The notes under the pieces are model-generated. The model saw only the letters and a list, made by a program, of their open reading frames with translations. It did no database searches and was not told where the DNA came from. A DNA stretch of 35,923 nt, from NCBI GenBank assembly GCA_036012865.1, contig DASCQC010000027.1, forward strand, positions 1 through 35,923, read 5' to 3'. This document shows positions 8,504 through 17,726 of this stretch, piece by piece (positions within the stretch are counted from its first letter, which is position 1; each line of letters opens with the position of its first letter). Both the position numbers and the translations under genes were made by a program. This stretch comes from DASCQC01 sp036012865. GTDB taxonomy: Bacteria > Pseudomonadota > Gammaproteobacteria > Comchoanobacterales > Comchoanobacteraceae.

Positions 8504-11500
8504 ATGCCTGGAAAAAAAGAAGGTCTTTTTGGAGACAGTGCTGGTAAATTTATGAAGAAGGCGAAACAACCACCTCCAAGTGGAAATGAATCTGATGACA
8601 ATAGTGATTGGGCAGAAGAATATGGTAATGAGGAGAGTGTGAACACTAATAAAAGTGAATTGGAAGAAAAAATTGAAAAGGTAAACCAGGTTAAAAATTG
8701 GTCGTCATATAAGAATTTTACAAAACATTTTGAGGCTCTTATTGAATATGTTAAAAATAGCCCCCAAGAAAATTTGGAAGAACATTTAAGCGTCCTTAAA
8801 AGCTCGGTCCGTTTGATTAAAAGTCTATCTAAAAAGTCTTCATTATTAGAAGAAAAACAGAAGGATAGATTCAATGAGATAAAAGAAACACCTCTATTGA
8901 CTCATGATATATTAAAAGAATTAAACGAAATGAAAAAGACAGTAGCAGCTCAAGAGAGTAAAAAGCTTCCAAAAAAACCAGAAGGAAGGGGTGGGGAGTT
9001 GCAGGCAATGATTAAAAAAGGAATTGGGAATAGATTTGGTATAAAAACAAAAGAAGAGACAGGGGCTTTGAGAGCTAAGAAAGCTGTTGCATTGGGAAAG
9101 GAGGGTAGAGAAAAGGCACAGGGGGTCTTATCAGCATTATTGTTGAAAAAACCACCTCAACCTGCTTCAATCCCATCTCGACCTAGTCAGAAAACTTCCG
9201 TTCCAGAACCTAAGACACCTAGGGTTAGCATGCATGATGATTGGGGCCAAGTCGAAGAAACGTCCCTTGATGACAACGCAAAAAAGGCTGTAGAGGCATT
9301 GCGACAAGTAGTCAAGCCCAAGCCCAATCCCAAGAGAAGACCAATGATCTCTCCACAAACCAAAAAAAGGATGATGAACCCACGTATTGTACCTAAAAAA
9401 GTGATAGAAAGATTTCTTGCTGCTTACCCAGAAGGTATGCTGAGCAATGATGATTTCCCAGCACTCAAGAAATTACGTGAATCAAAAAGTGATAGCATTG
9501 TTCTTGATGACTTTAGGGAAGCTGAACAAGCAGTTAAAAATGAATTGAATTGGTATGATCGATCGGATAAAGCAACCAGGGTTATCTCTGTTAATGGAGA
9601 ACTTCAAAACCTCTATCAAGAAATTTGTGAGTTAATCAGTAAACAAGATTTTCCAAAAGCAGATCAACTTATAGATCAGGCGATATTAGAGGACCACTCG
9701 GTCTATGATATTCAAGAGAGTGGTGTCGGATTATTTGATTTTATCATTGAATATGCGAGTTCTCAAAGAGAGATAACCAGGAAAGAGATAGTAGATGATT
9801 TTAAGTGGCTTAATAAGCATCAACCTTATATGGATAAAGCAGGTCAATCGGTTTTTGACTATATTGATTCGGATACTGAAGATGGCCCTTCACAGGAGGA
9901 GGTTAATTACTTGAGGGGGATACTTAAAGAAGCGGGGTTTAAAGAGTCGCCTAAAATTGCTGATAAGCATAAAAATAAATTAGAGTCAATGATGGTCAAA
10001 GCTATTGAGTTAGATGCTGTTAATCATTTTACTCAGTTAGCTGAAAAACATCCTAACCTAGATGGTTTTTTATCCGGAGAGGCCAACCCTTGTTTGAGAG
10101 GTATGAAGCAAGGTTGTCATGACATCCTTCGTGTCAGTAGCATCAAGAAGGCTATCATCAACGATAGAAACAAATATTTAGAACCTGTGATTAGGTATCG
10201 TCATCATGAGGTTTATGATGAGGTCTTTAGTGGGCATGATAGGCAGCAGGCATTTAAGTTGGCTATTAACCATAACAATGAACATGTTTTTAATAAACTT
10301 ATAAACAGTGAAGATTTTGAGTTATCTAACAAGCTTTTTAAAGAGATGATTCAATCAGATAAAACTAATATCCAATTTATTCAGCAAATCATTGAAAAGC
10401 AACCAGACTATCTTGATGACCTTCAATCACTAGAGAGTTTAGCCCTTAATTTCCCAAGTATATTGATATCTCGATGGAACTCGAGAGAATTTCGTGACAG
10501 ATTAACGGAAAAAAAGCTTTACTTTTCTGTCCATAAGTTGATTAAAAAACATTTTTCCATCAATGATATGAATGTTTTTGAAGATGAAAAATTCATGAAA
10601 GTGTTAGACAATATAGACCCCAAAGAAGTTATCGATTATTTGAATGAAGCTTTTTTAGTTGCAGAGAGCAAAGGGGTTGATGTTAAAAACAAACCAGTTA
10701 CAGATTTTAAATTACTAGAATCAATGTTAGATGGCAAAACCATCTTGGAGCAGTTGACCACGTTTCATGATGATAATAAAGCTAAACACATAAGGTGGTA
10801 TTTTGAGAAACAATTAGGCAATCTTATCATGGTTGAAGACCAAGTGATGATTGATAAGATTTTAGAGAAATATCCTGATCTTAGGTTGAAATTATTGAAA
10901 ATTGCTAGTATTACTAATCAAAACAATTTGTTGGTACATCTAGCTGAAGGATTTCAAGAGACAGATAAACATTATGCTGACTTTTTAAAGTGGTTGGTTA
11001 ATGGTTATGTGTCAACAGCAAATCAGCTTGGTAATGACAATGTTTTTGCAGATATATCAAACAGTCTCCTAACTAGAGATAATTTTCTCAAGACACTTTT
11101 TACCCATGATGATATTGGGTTATTCTTTAAATACATTGAGAATAATCCAACCTTAATAACCCATGAGAATACATTAAAAGCTATTGTTGATAATTTTCAA
11201 AAGTGCAGTCAATATTTTCTGCATGAAGGCAAGGCAGCTCTTTTACACGCAATGTTTACTGAAGCAACAGATCATGGCGTGAGTTTGTATAATCAATTAG
11301 AATCACGGCAAAAAGATCAATTGATGGGCATAAAAAATGAACTTGATCAATCTATAGTTCATTTGGCAGCGTCAATGGACTACCATGATGTTTTACAATT
11401 AATGCCAAATAATGCTCAACATATTGCAGAGCTTTTTAGGCGAGATATCAATCAAAAAACTCCCCTTGAGTATGCGAGTGATGCTGGAATCATAATATTT

Positions 11501-12568
11501 CGTAGAACGTATCAAGATCTGTTGAAGCATGCCCTTGAAGAAACAGTGGATAATCAAAGATCAACGCTTTTTCATGATTTATTAGAGCACGGATGGAGTC
11601 CCTTAGAGGGCAATACGATAAGCTTATTGAATGAGAAAATTGAAGAACAAACTAAACATTTGAAAAAAATATTTATCGCCACAAGCACCAAAGCCTTTAG
11701 ACAAAAAGAATTAGATAGTTTCAATGAGTGTAGAAAAGCATTAATTGATCAATCAGGAAAAAGTTTGTTCCTTCATGCTGCTTTAAAGGCTGGCCAGGAA
11801 AAAGAAACGATGGCTACTATAAAAACACTGATTAAATTTTATGCTGAAGAGGGTAAGAATCCTCTAACAGAGATAAAAGAGGGAAAAAACTTTTTAGAAG
11901 TGATGTTGGGTCATGAAAACTATCAGGGTATGGCTAAAGAACTTAGTTATGACCCCAATCTAATTCAAATCATTATCCAGGAAGGAGAAGTTGATTTAGC
12001 TAAGAAACTCATTGACTTAAGGTTGTCCCCGAAAGAAGGCAAAAAGGAATTAGGTCAAGCTTATAAACAACTTCAGAAGGATTTTAAGCACGGTGGAACT
12101 TTGGTGAAATTTTATTTAGAGTCTCAGCATTATAAATTGACGAAAGGGGTGGATGTAACCAAGCTTGATAGGGTCTCTATGAATGCGTTTTATAAGAAAA
12201 TGTTAAAGAAATTTAACGTTAAGGATAAAAAAGCTCTTCTAGCATCAATAGATAAAGCGGACCTGGGTCGATTAATGAGCTTGGGGCCTAAAGTACAAGA
12301 ATTAAGATACATGGAAAAGGGAAAATTTATAAAATTAAGTGATGTAACCGATGAGGGCAAAGAGAATAAGAGTAAAACTGATATCAAAAACATTAAGTCA
12401 TTGGATGAATTGGAAAAAGTTTATGAACTTGCGATTGATCAACTCAACAAGGGTGCAGACCCTAAGCTTTCTAAAAAAGTTAAAACCAAGCTTAGACGAC
12501 TATCTTCCAACAAGATACCAAGTGATCCCGACCAATCTTCTAATAAAATGGGAAAAGGTCCTCGATAA
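8504..12568 (+). CDS. giant helical-repeat protein (1354 aa), candidate effector
   Basis: The largest gene of the window, not recognised as a known family. The ATG follows AGGAG (8493-8497) with 6 bases between. Residues 1 to about 330 are low-complexity, rich in Lys, Glu, Ser and Pro, and likely disordered, with Pro/Lys stretches such as KPKPNPKRRPM. From about 340 onward the sequence is almost wholly helical, with ankyrin- or solenoid-like pairs. Examples are SIVHLAASMDYHDVLQLM near 950 and KSLFLHAALKAGQEKE near 1085. The C-terminus ends in a basic Ser-rich tail with RRLSS at 1331-1335. There is no signal peptide or membrane span. It is divergent from the 841-residue gene across 165 bases and convergent with tolC. 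Size, repeats and tail suggest a host-directed scaffold-like effector; this is inference. Confidence 0.72.
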   Translation: MPGKKEGLFGDSAGKFMKKAKQPPPSGNESDDNSDWAEEYGNEESVNTNKSELEEKIEKVNQVKNWSSYKNFTKHFEALIEYVKNSPQENLEEHLSVLKSSVRLIKSLSKKSSLLEEKQKDRFNEIKETPLLTHDILKELNEMKKTVAAQESKKLPKKPEGRGGELQAMIKKGIGNRFGIKTKEETGALRAKKAVALGKEGREKAQGVLSALLLKKPPQPASIPSRPSQKTSVPEPKTPRVSMHDDWGQVEETSLDDNAKKAVEALRQVVKPKPNPKRRPMISPQTKKRMMNPRIVPKKVIERFLAAYPEGMLSNDDFPALKKLRESKSDSIVLDDFREAEQAVKNELNWYDRSDKATRVISVNGELQNLYQEICELISKQDFPKADQLIDQAILEDHSVYDIQESGVGLFDFIIEYASSQREITRKEIVDDFKWLNKHQPYMDKAGQSVFDYIDSDTEDGPSQEEVNYLRGILKEAGFKESPKIADKHKNKLESMMVKAIELDAVNHFTQLAEKHPNLDGFLSGEANPCLRGMKQGCHDILRVSSIKKAIINDRNKYLEPVIRYRHHEVYDEVFSGHDRQQAFKLAINHNNEHVFNKLINSEDFELSNKLFKEMIQSDKTNIQFIQQIIEKQPDYLDDLQSLESLALNFPSILISRWNSREFRDRLTEKKLYFSVHKLIKKHFSINDMNVFEDEKFMKVLDNIDPKEVIDYLNEAFLVAESKGVDVKNKPVTDFKLLESMLDGKTILEQLTTFHDDNKAKHIRWYFEKQLGNLIMVEDQVMIDKILEKYPDLRLKLLKIASITNQNNLLVHLAEGFQETDKHYADFLKWLVNGYVSTANQLGNDNVFADISNSLLTRDNFLKTLFTHDDIGLFFKYIENNPTLITHENTLKAIVDNFQKCSQYFLHEGKAALLHAMFTEATDHGVSLYNQLESRQKDQLMGIKNELDQSIVHLAASMDYHDVLQLMPNNAQHIAELFRRDINQKTPLEYASDAGIIIFRRTYQDLLKHALEETVDNQRSTLFHDLLEHGWSPLEGNTISLLNEKIEEQTKHLKKIFIATSTKAFRQKELDSFNECRKALIDQSGKSLFLHAALKAGQEKETMATIKTLIKFYAEEGKNPLTEIKEGKNFLEVMLGHENYQGMAKELSYDPNLIQIIIQEGEVDLAKKLIDLRLSPKEGKKELGQAYKQLQKDFKHGGTLVKFYLESQHYKLTKGVDVTKLDRVSMNAFYKKMLKKFNVKDKKALLASIDKADLGRLMSLGPKVQELRYMEKGKFIKLSDVTDEGKENKSKTDIKNIKSLDELEKVYELAIDQLNKGADPKLSKKVKTKLRRLSSNKIPSDPDQSSNKMGKGPR

Positions 12569-12615
12569 TATAGTTGGATTGAACTATTTAAATCATTTCT
12601 ATGCAATGTTGGTTT

Positions 12616-13932
12616 TTATAGGGCTTTCGGTAAGTTAATATTATTAAGGAATAATTGATTTATTTTAATGAGTTTTTTGGGGGTTAGTTTGCCTTGTAGT
12701 GCAAGGTAGTTCACATATTCTTTAAGATAAATATAACGGTTTTTGGCATGAAGTTGTTTGCTTGTATTCAAGCGCTTGATAGCATCCAGTAATTCTGAAA
12801 CCCTCACATTGCCTACTCGATAATTGGCCCTTAAGGTTTCTACATCCATTTGAGAGCTTTTGACGGCTTGTTGTGAGGCTTTGACGCTCTCCCAGTTAGC
12901 AGATAAAATAGCTGGGTAGGATTGAGTGGCTCGTCGAATTTGGCGTTGAATGAGTGTGTGTTGGTTTTTGGCTTGTTGATATAGGCTCCATGCCTGTTGA
13001 CCTTGGGCGGTCATTCTACCGCCTGAGAACAAGGGGATGTCGATAGATAATCCCGCAGCTCGTTTTTTTGAATTAATGAGTCCAAAAGGCTTTTCTCCAC
13101 TGTAATGGTTTTTTGTCCAAGAAACTTGACCCTTGATGGAAGGGAGGTGATCTGAAATAACTTGTTTGTAATTGTAGTGTTGAGCTTTTATCTTCAGTCG
13201 TGCTGCAATAAGAGATGGGTTGTTCTTGGGGTAGCTTTTTAGGGCAGTTTGTGGAAGCATCCATTGAGGAATTGGGTTAAGCTTTTTTAGGGCGTGAGGT
13301 CGGGTATTGCTGATGACCGCTAGGTTATCAAGTGCTCTGATGATGCTGGTTTTGTGGTGGCTGTTTGCAGACCGAGCTAGGTCGTAAGCGGCTCTGGCTC
13401 TTTCAACATCTGCTGTTATGGCTGCACCAATCTTAGCTCGAGAAGCTATTTCAGTTAATCTTTCTTTGAGTTCATTGACTTCTGATTGGCTCGCTTGATA
13501 AATATCAAAAGCTTCTAAAACATTTAAATAACCGGACAATGTTCGGATGATAAGGTCTTGTTGTGCTTCTCTTAGTGTGGCCGTAGAGGCTTCTTGTAGT
13601 TCTTTGGTTTGTAGGTAATAGAAATATGCAGGGGCGTTAAACAACACTTGTTGTGCGGTGATGCTTGATGATTCGGTTTCATACCTTGAAGCAAGCGGTG
13701 TTCGATTGAGGGTTTTGGAATAACCGTAAGAAGCTGATATTTCTGGGTATATTGCAGATTGAGCAACCTTGGAGGTTCCCTTAACATAGTTGTATTGATG
13801 AACGGCTTGTTGGTAAGTGGGGTCCTGATGCCTGGATTTTTGATACGTTGACCAGGGTGAGGCGGCAAAACCTGGCATGAACAGGCACAATAAACCCGCG
13901 GTTACGGCTGTTTTTTTTAGATACGCATACAT
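12616..13932 (-). CDS. tolC: TolC-family outer-membrane channel protein
   Basis: Outer membrane factor of 438 residues, which would form the trimeric channel-tunnel used by type I secretion and efflux pumps. A signal peptide is clear (MYAYLKKTAVTAGLLCLFMP, cleaved near GFAA). Two repeated OEP halves follow. The first contains YPEISASYGYSKTLNRTP and long helices around LQEASTATLREAQQDLIIRT. The second contains HLPSIKGQVSWTKNHYSGEK, GLSIDIPLFSGG, and RANYRVGNVRVSELLDA. ATG 13932 is chosen; a TTG one codon upstream is also possible, as GGAG lies 11 and 8 bases before them respectively. No periplasmic adaptor or inner-membrane pump gene is adjacent. The name is at family level: it could serve efflux or secretion. 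Confidence 0.88.
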   Translation of the reverse strand: MYAYLKKTAVTAGLLCLFMPGFAASPWSTYQKSRHQDPTYQQAVHQYNYVKGTSKVAQSAIYPEISASYGYSKTLNRTPLASRYETESSSITAQQVLFNAPAYFYYLQTKELQEASTATLREAQQDLIIRTLSGYLNVLEAFDIYQASQSEVNELKERLTEIASRAKIGAAITADVERARAAYDLARSANSHHKTSIIRALDNLAVISNTRPHALKKLNPIPQWMLPQTALKSYPKNNPSLIAARLKIKAQHYNYKQVISDHLPSIKGQVSWTKNHYSGEKPFGLINSKKRAAGLSIDIPLFSGGRMTAQGQQAWSLYQQAKNQHTLIQRQIRRATQSYPAILSANWESVKASQQAVKSSQMDVETLRANYRVGNVRVSELLDAIKRLNTSKQLHAKNRYIYLKEYVNYLALQGKLTPKKLIKINQLFLNNINLPKAL

Positions 13933-14034
13933 CAATGTAAATATCTCCAGTCACTGTATTTTGACATAGCTTAAGCTGGGAAACAATCATAATTATGTAT
14001 ATGTACGAGCTTAATTTAATTACGCGAATGGTTG

Positions 14035-14043
14035 TGATATAGT
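14035..14043 (+). promoter_or_regulatory. extended -10 promoter element for folE
   Basis: TGATATAGT at 14035-14043 matches the extended -10 pattern (TG, one base, TATAGT). A weak -35 (TTAATT at 14016-14021) lies 16 bases upstream. Transcription would start near 14050, leaving about 20 bases before GTG 14071. Confidence 0.5.
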
Positions 14044-14070
14044 TTTTGAAGCTAATGATTGGAGTTTAAG

Positions 14071-14646
14071 GTGAGTGTCGATATTGCAGGAGATATTAAG
14101 TTATCTAAATTAGAGGAAAGCTTTCATTCATTGCTAACTCAATCAGGGGATGATCCTTCTAGAGAGGGCGTTTTAGATACGCCTAAAAGAGCCTCCAAGG
14201 CCTTTTCATTTTTAACATCAGGGTATCATCAAAATTTAGAAAAAATAGTTGGAAAGGCTGTTTTTCCTTGTGTTAATGATGGCATGGTAGTTGTGAAAGA
14301 TATTGAATTTTATTCGTTATGTGAACACCATATTTTACCTTTTTTTGGGTCGGTTAGTGTGGGTTACTTACCGAAGGACAAGGTGATTGGTTTATCTAAA
14401 ATTCCTAGAATTGTTGATATGTATGCAAGGCGTTTACAAATCCAAGAACAATTGGGCTTGCAAATTGCTCAAGCCATTAATTTGGTTATTGATACCCATG
14501 GCGTGGCCGTAGTTGTCAAGGCGCAGCATATGTGTATGTCGATGCGAGGGGTTCAGAAGCAGGGGACTTGCATGACATCTTCTACAATGTTAGGGGGGTT
14601 TCGTGACAATTTGGCAACTCGTCAAGAATTTTTGGGTTTGGTTTAA
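14071..14646 (+). CDS. folE: GTP cyclohydrolase I
   Basis: Converts GTP to 7,8-dihydroneopterin triphosphate, the first step to tetrahydrofolate and other pterins. The protein is 191 residues from GTG 14071, which has GGAG 6 bases upstream; a longer TTG reading from 14059 has no ribosome site. Conserved blocks are DDPSREGVLDTPKRASKAF and FYSLCEHHILPFFG (Cys and His zinc ligands). KVIGLSKIPRIVDMYARRLQ and QHMCMSMRGVQKQGT (third zinc ligand Cys) follow. All catalytic and metal residues that I can check are present. No other folate gene is adjacent: it stands alone between tolC (divergent) and an ankyrin gene. Confidence 0.95.
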   Translation: MSVDIAGDIKLSKLEESFHSLLTQSGDDPSREGVLDTPKRASKAFSFLTSGYHQNLEKIVGKAVFPCVNDGMVVVKDIEFYSLCEHHILPFFGSVSVGYLPKDKVIGLSKIPRIVDMYARRLQIQEQLGLQIAQAINLVIDTHGVAVVVKAQHMCMSMRGVQKQGTCMTSSTMLGGFRDNLATRQEFLGLV

Positions 14647-14732
14647 GTGATGCTACACAAGTTTATGATTTCATTTTGTGAGGAATTGATGAGGGTGTTT
14701 TCTTGGGTGTATGTTTTTCTAGAGGTGTTGTG

Positions 14733-16112
14733 ATGATGGGTGAAGTGCGTAAAATATCTTGGGGTAAGGGGTTGTATTACCTTTTTTCATCTTGGGGTTC
14801 GAGGGGTTGTCAGCAAATGATTAACGAGTATAACCCTGATATTCTTTTGAATGAAGTTGATTGGGAAAAGGTGTTTAAAAGAGATGAATTGCTTATCAAT
14901 GGGCATAAGTCTTGGGATGAAATATTTTTATATTGGGTTTGTTTTCAATGTGATAGAGCTTCAATTGGGGTTGCTTTGGAATTTTATTTTAAGGAAAAAA
15001 CAAACATGCACCCTGTCGCCTATGCGATCAAGAATAATTTATTAGGTGTCCTGACTTTTCTGGTAAAAGAGGTGAAGTATCAACTTGAGGATTTTGTTGA
15101 TTGGGTTAAGGTGTTTGAAAGAGATGAAATGCTTATCAATGAAAATAAACCCCTGAATGAAATATTTTTATACTGGATTTTTTCTCACTACGATAGAGAT
15201 TCATTTAGAGTTGCTTTGGAGCTTTATTTTAAGGAAAAAACAAACATGCACCCTGTTGTCTATGCGATAAAGAATAATTTATTGGGTGTCCTGTTTTTTC
15301 TGGTACAAGGTATGCGGTATCAACTTGATGATTTGGATGCTGAGGGTGGGTTCTTATTGTATGCTCTTTTAGATCATGGGTATGAAGATCATTATAGAGT
15401 AATGATGCATGAGCCTAATTGGAGGAATGGGAAGATTTTTGAATTTATTCAGGATCTTTATAAGAATTCTGCCAGTATTTGTTGGCAAGATATTTTATTA
15501 TTGAAGTTGAATAGTCCGTTGTTCTCTTTAGGCTCAGAGCAGAGTTTATTAGATTTTTTAGAATGGATTAAAGACCTCATTGGTTTTGAAATAAACAATG
15601 GCTCGGCTATTCTTTTAGTGGCTATATCCTCTAAATTAGATCATGTTGTTAAGTGGTTGGTGAGGGATCCTGGGGCAATAGATAATCAGGGTAATACCTT
15701 ACTTCATTATATGGCGCAGGTTGGAGATTCACAGCAAATTGCTGGGTGCTTGCTAGAGGGCGGGGTATCGATTGAAGCTCAAAACCAAGCCGGTAAAACT
15801 CCTAGAATGGTGGCAAAAGAATGCGGTAACGAGAAGGATTTTGTAGAGGCCTTAAGACATGTAGAGAGTGTTTCAGCCTACTTATATAATTGTTTCTTTT
15901 GGGGGGTTGATTTGTTATGGGTGATGTATCATCGGGTGGAGAAAGCTTGTAGTGGCAGGCTGTATGTTGCTGAGGGTGATAATCCGGTTTTTTCTGAATT
16001 TTTGAATGAAGGTAATGGAGCCCCTGCTACGTACTTGAGTAATCAGGCAGGTCAACTCCCTTTCTCAGATGAAAGATATGAAGTAGCTAAAAGAGCTATT
16101 CATCAAAGTTAA
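14733..16112 (+). CDS. ankyrin-repeat protein with 80-residue internal duplication
   Basis: Protein of 459 residues from ATG 14733, which has AGAGG at 14721-14725 upstream; the longer TTG frame from 14703 is not needed. Residues 42-121 and 122-201 are two copies of the same 80-residue unit, sharing VFxRDExLIN, EIFLYW, ALExYFKEKTNMHP and YAIKNNLLGVL. At about 316-380 there are clearer ankyrin repeats: DNQGNTLLHYMAQVGDSQQI, then SIEAQNQAGKTPRMVAKECG. A hydrophobic, Trp- and Phe-rich segment (NCFFWGVDLLWVMYH) follows. There is no signal peptide. Ankyrin proteins in intracellular bacteria are often effectors, but no secretion signal can be seen. The 3' end overlaps the convergent methyltransferase gene by 17 bases. 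Function unknown. Confidence 0.78.
   Translation: MMGEVRKISWGKGLYYLFSSWGSRGCQQMINEYNPDILLNEVDWEKVFKRDELLINGHKSWDEIFLYWVCFQCDRASIGVALEFYFKEKTNMHPVAYAIKNNLLGVLTFLVKEVKYQLEDFVDWVKVFERDEMLINENKPLNEIFLYWIFSHYDRDSFRVALELYFKEKTNMHPVVYAIKNNLLGVLFFLVQGMRYQLDDLDAEGGFLLYALLDHGYEDHYRVMMHEPNWRNGKIFEFIQDLYKNSASICWQDILLLKLNSPLFSLGSEQSLLDFLEWIKDLIGFEINNGSAILLVAISSKLDHVVKWLVRDPGAIDNQGNTLLHYMAQVGDSQQIAGCLLEGGVSIEAQNQAGKTPRMVAKECGNEKDFVEALRHVESVSAYLYNCFFWGVDLLWVMYHRVEKACSGRLYVAEGDNPVFSEFLNEGNGAPATYLSNQAGQLPFSDERYEVAKRAIHQS
14856..15335 (+). repeat. tandem 240-base direct duplication inside the ankyrin gene
   Basis: Two units, 14856-15095 and 15096-15335, align without any gap over 240 bases. By eye about five of six bases are identical. 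Perfectly conserved stretches include AAGGAAAAAACAAACATGCA in both copies. The reading frame is kept, giving two 80-residue protein repeats. Confidence 0.9.
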
Positions 16113-16746
16113 AGGCATTTTTGTTTTTTGTACCTGGTAGTGGTGGGGTGTAGGTTTCAAATAATTTTTCGCTAACCCATTCGGAACCTGATCTTTGATA
16201 GGATGTTGCTGACATCGGGTTGGATGAGCCAATAACTGCGATTATTTGTGCATTTGGAGTGAGGTTTTTAACCATGTTTTCGGTAATGAAGGGGAGGGAC
16301 CCATTAATCCAAATAAGGTCGAAAGGACCGCCATGTTCCCAACCATCTGAAGGATCTCCGGATAAAAATGTAATGTTTTGGTAGTGTGTTTCTAGGTTTG
16401 TTTTGATGGTCTTGGTGATTTCTGTGTCGGGGTCTACCGTAATAACTTGTTTAAACATGGTGGATAAAATGGCTGTTATAAAGCCATGACCTGAGCCTAT
16501 TTCTAATGCTGTTACTTTGGATTTTAATTGAAGGGCTTGTAGCATTCTTGCTTCTTCTTTGGGGGGGAGCAATGATCGGGTAGGTGTGATTGGGAGAGCT
16601 ATATCAGCATAGGCAAAGTTTTGATATTTTATAGGAACAAATAAGGTTCTTGATAGGTTGGTAAAGGCATTGAGAATCTCTGGTTTGGAGATGTTCCAGG
16701 TCTTCAGTTGTTGTTTGATCATGTTGGTTTGGGCTATTTGATTCAT
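16096..16746 (-). CDS. protein-L-isoaspartate O-methyltransferase family protein
   Basis: SAM-dependent methyltransferase of 216 residues in the PCMT family, whose members methylate isoaspartyl residues so that damaged proteins can be repaired. Visible are NMIKQQLKTWNI near the N-terminus, then RTLFVPIKYQNFAYADIALP and LLPPKEEARMLQALQL. ALEIGSGHGFITAIL is SAM motif I, and VDPDTE is the acidic post-I motif. The ATG at 16746 is preferred because AGGAAG sits 5 bases before it; GTG 16752 overlaps that site. The subtype is the one commonly found next to tolC in proteobacteria. Here tolC lies 2.2 kb away, separated by folE and the ankyrin gene. Whether it is a true repair enzyme is not certain. Confidence 0.85.
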   Translation of the reverse strand: MNQIAQTNMIKQQLKTWNISKPEILNAFTNLSRTLFVPIKYQNFAYADIALPITPTRSLLPPKEEARMLQALQLKSKVTALEIGSGHGFITAILSTMFKQVITVDPDTEITKTIKTNLETHYQNITFLSGDPSDGWEHGGPFDLIWINGSLPFITENMVKNLTPNAQIIAVIGSSNPMSATSYQRSGSEWVSEKLFETYTPPLPGTKNKNAFNFDE

Positions 16747-16768
16747 AAGCACTTCCTATTAGGGTTAA

Positions 16769-16797
16769 AGATTACGAATATAAGTTGATAATTTCAA
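16769..16797 (-). promoter_or_regulatory. promoter of the isoaspartate methyltransferase gene
   Basis: Minus-strand TTGAAA (16792-16797) and TAATCT (16769-16774) are separated by 17 bases. The -35 falls inside the spacer of the opposing nudF promoter, so the two promoters overlap. Confidence 0.45.
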
Positions 16798-16814
16798 GTA
16801 TTTTTACATACAAT
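16785..16814 (+). promoter_or_regulatory. promoter of the Nudix hydrolase gene
   Basis: TTGATA (16785-16790) and TACAAT (16809-16814) are separated by 18 bases, with the ATG 38 bases further on. It overlaps the divergent methyltransferase promoter. Confidence 0.45.
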
Positions 16815-16852
16815 AAGTCTTAAGAAGAGTTTATTCAAGGTAGACGGGCAAG

Positions 16853-17488
16853 ATGTCAGATAGATTTAATCATAGATTTCATGATAAAGATGTGCGGGTA
16901 ACGGATTATGAGTGCTTATATGATGGGTTTTTGCGTTTAGGAAAATATGGTTTGCAGCACAAGCGTTTTGATGGCACATGGTCTCAGTCTATTTCTAGGG
17001 AAGTTGTTGAGCGTAAGCCCGCAGTTGTCGTGCTGCCTTTTGATCCTGTTTGTAATAAAATTGTTCTTATTGAAGAGTTTAGGGCGGGTCCGGTTGCAGC
17101 AAAATCGACCAGTCCTTGGTTGTTTGAGGTCCCTGCTGGAATCTTAGATAAGCCAGATGAGGAACCTTGGCAAGCAGGTGTTCGTGAAGTTTTTGAGGAG
17201 TGTGGGTTAGAGGTGAAGCGAATGATGCCTATTGTAAACTATTGGGCAAGTCCTGGCGGTAACAGTGAGATGATATATGCCTTCTGCGGTGAGGTAGATT
17301 CTACAATTTATGCTGAGAGCTATCATGGGGTGAGTGATGAGCATGAGGATATTCGATGCTTTGTTGTTTCAGCCGAAGAGGCTTTTAAGGCTTGTTCAGA
17401 GGGAAAAATAAATAATGGAGCGGGCCTTATTGTGTTGCAGTGGCTAGAGATGAATTATGAAAAAGTATGCTCAGCTTGGTGTCAGTGA
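16853..17488 (+). CDS. nudF: Nudix hydrolase, ADP-ribose pyrophosphatase
   Basis: Protein of 211 residues that should hydrolyse ADP-ribose to AMP and ribose-5-phosphate. The Nudix box is present: GILDKPDEEPWQAG followed by VREVFEECGL. It has one extra residue between the first Gly and the first Glu compared with the strict GX5E pattern. REVFEECGL supplies the metal-binding glutamates. The upstream VVLPFDPVCNKIVLIEEFR and WLFEVPAGIL and the downstream YWASPGGNSEMIYAF and KINNGAGLIVLQWLEM match NudF/YqiE rather than other Nudix groups. In enterobacteria nudF begins a run nudF-yqiB-cpdA-yqiA-parE. Here parE follows after only 295 bases, so the middle genes are absent. The assignment to NudF is well supported. 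Confidence 0.9.
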   Translation: MSDRFNHRFHDKDVRVTDYECLYDGFLRLGKYGLQHKRFDGTWSQSISREVVERKPAVVVLPFDPVCNKIVLIEEFRAGPVAAKSTSPWLFEVPAGILDKPDEEPWQAGVREVFEECGLEVKRMMPIVNYWASPGGNSEMIYAFCGEVDSTIYAESYHGVSDEHEDIRCFVVSAEEAFKACSEGKINNGAGLIVLQWLEMNYEKVCSAWCQ

Positions 17489-17726
17489 GCATGGCTTAAT
17501 TTACCACTTTGGTGCAAATAAGGGTGGTTGATAAGGTCATCATCAGGAAATCCTGTTGGAGAAAAGGGCTCAAGAGCCTAAACTAATTGCAATAGAGTCT
17601 CCTGTGTAAGTCGTCACTTATCTTTAAAAAAATCTTTACACCCTATAGCGTGGAAGAAGGTTGCACAAGACGTTTTTTCTAGGTTGTTAATGTGTTGTAG
17701 GTTTCAGAATTTGTTTGTTTTTTTTC

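Noticed and set aside
8479..8874. 131-codon open frame antisense to the start of the 1354-aa gene
   Set aside because: Its composition mirrors the Lys/Glu-rich coding strand, it has no recognisable domain, and the sense gene has a clear ribosome site.
13968..13977. Palindrome AGCTTAAGCT upstream of tolC
   Set aside because: Ten bases, AT-rich surroundings and no clear promoter relation; could be chance.
17456..17530. Small open frame after nudF ending near 17530
   Set aside because: About 24 codons overlapping nudF, no motif; cannot be shown to be a relic of yqiB or cpdA.
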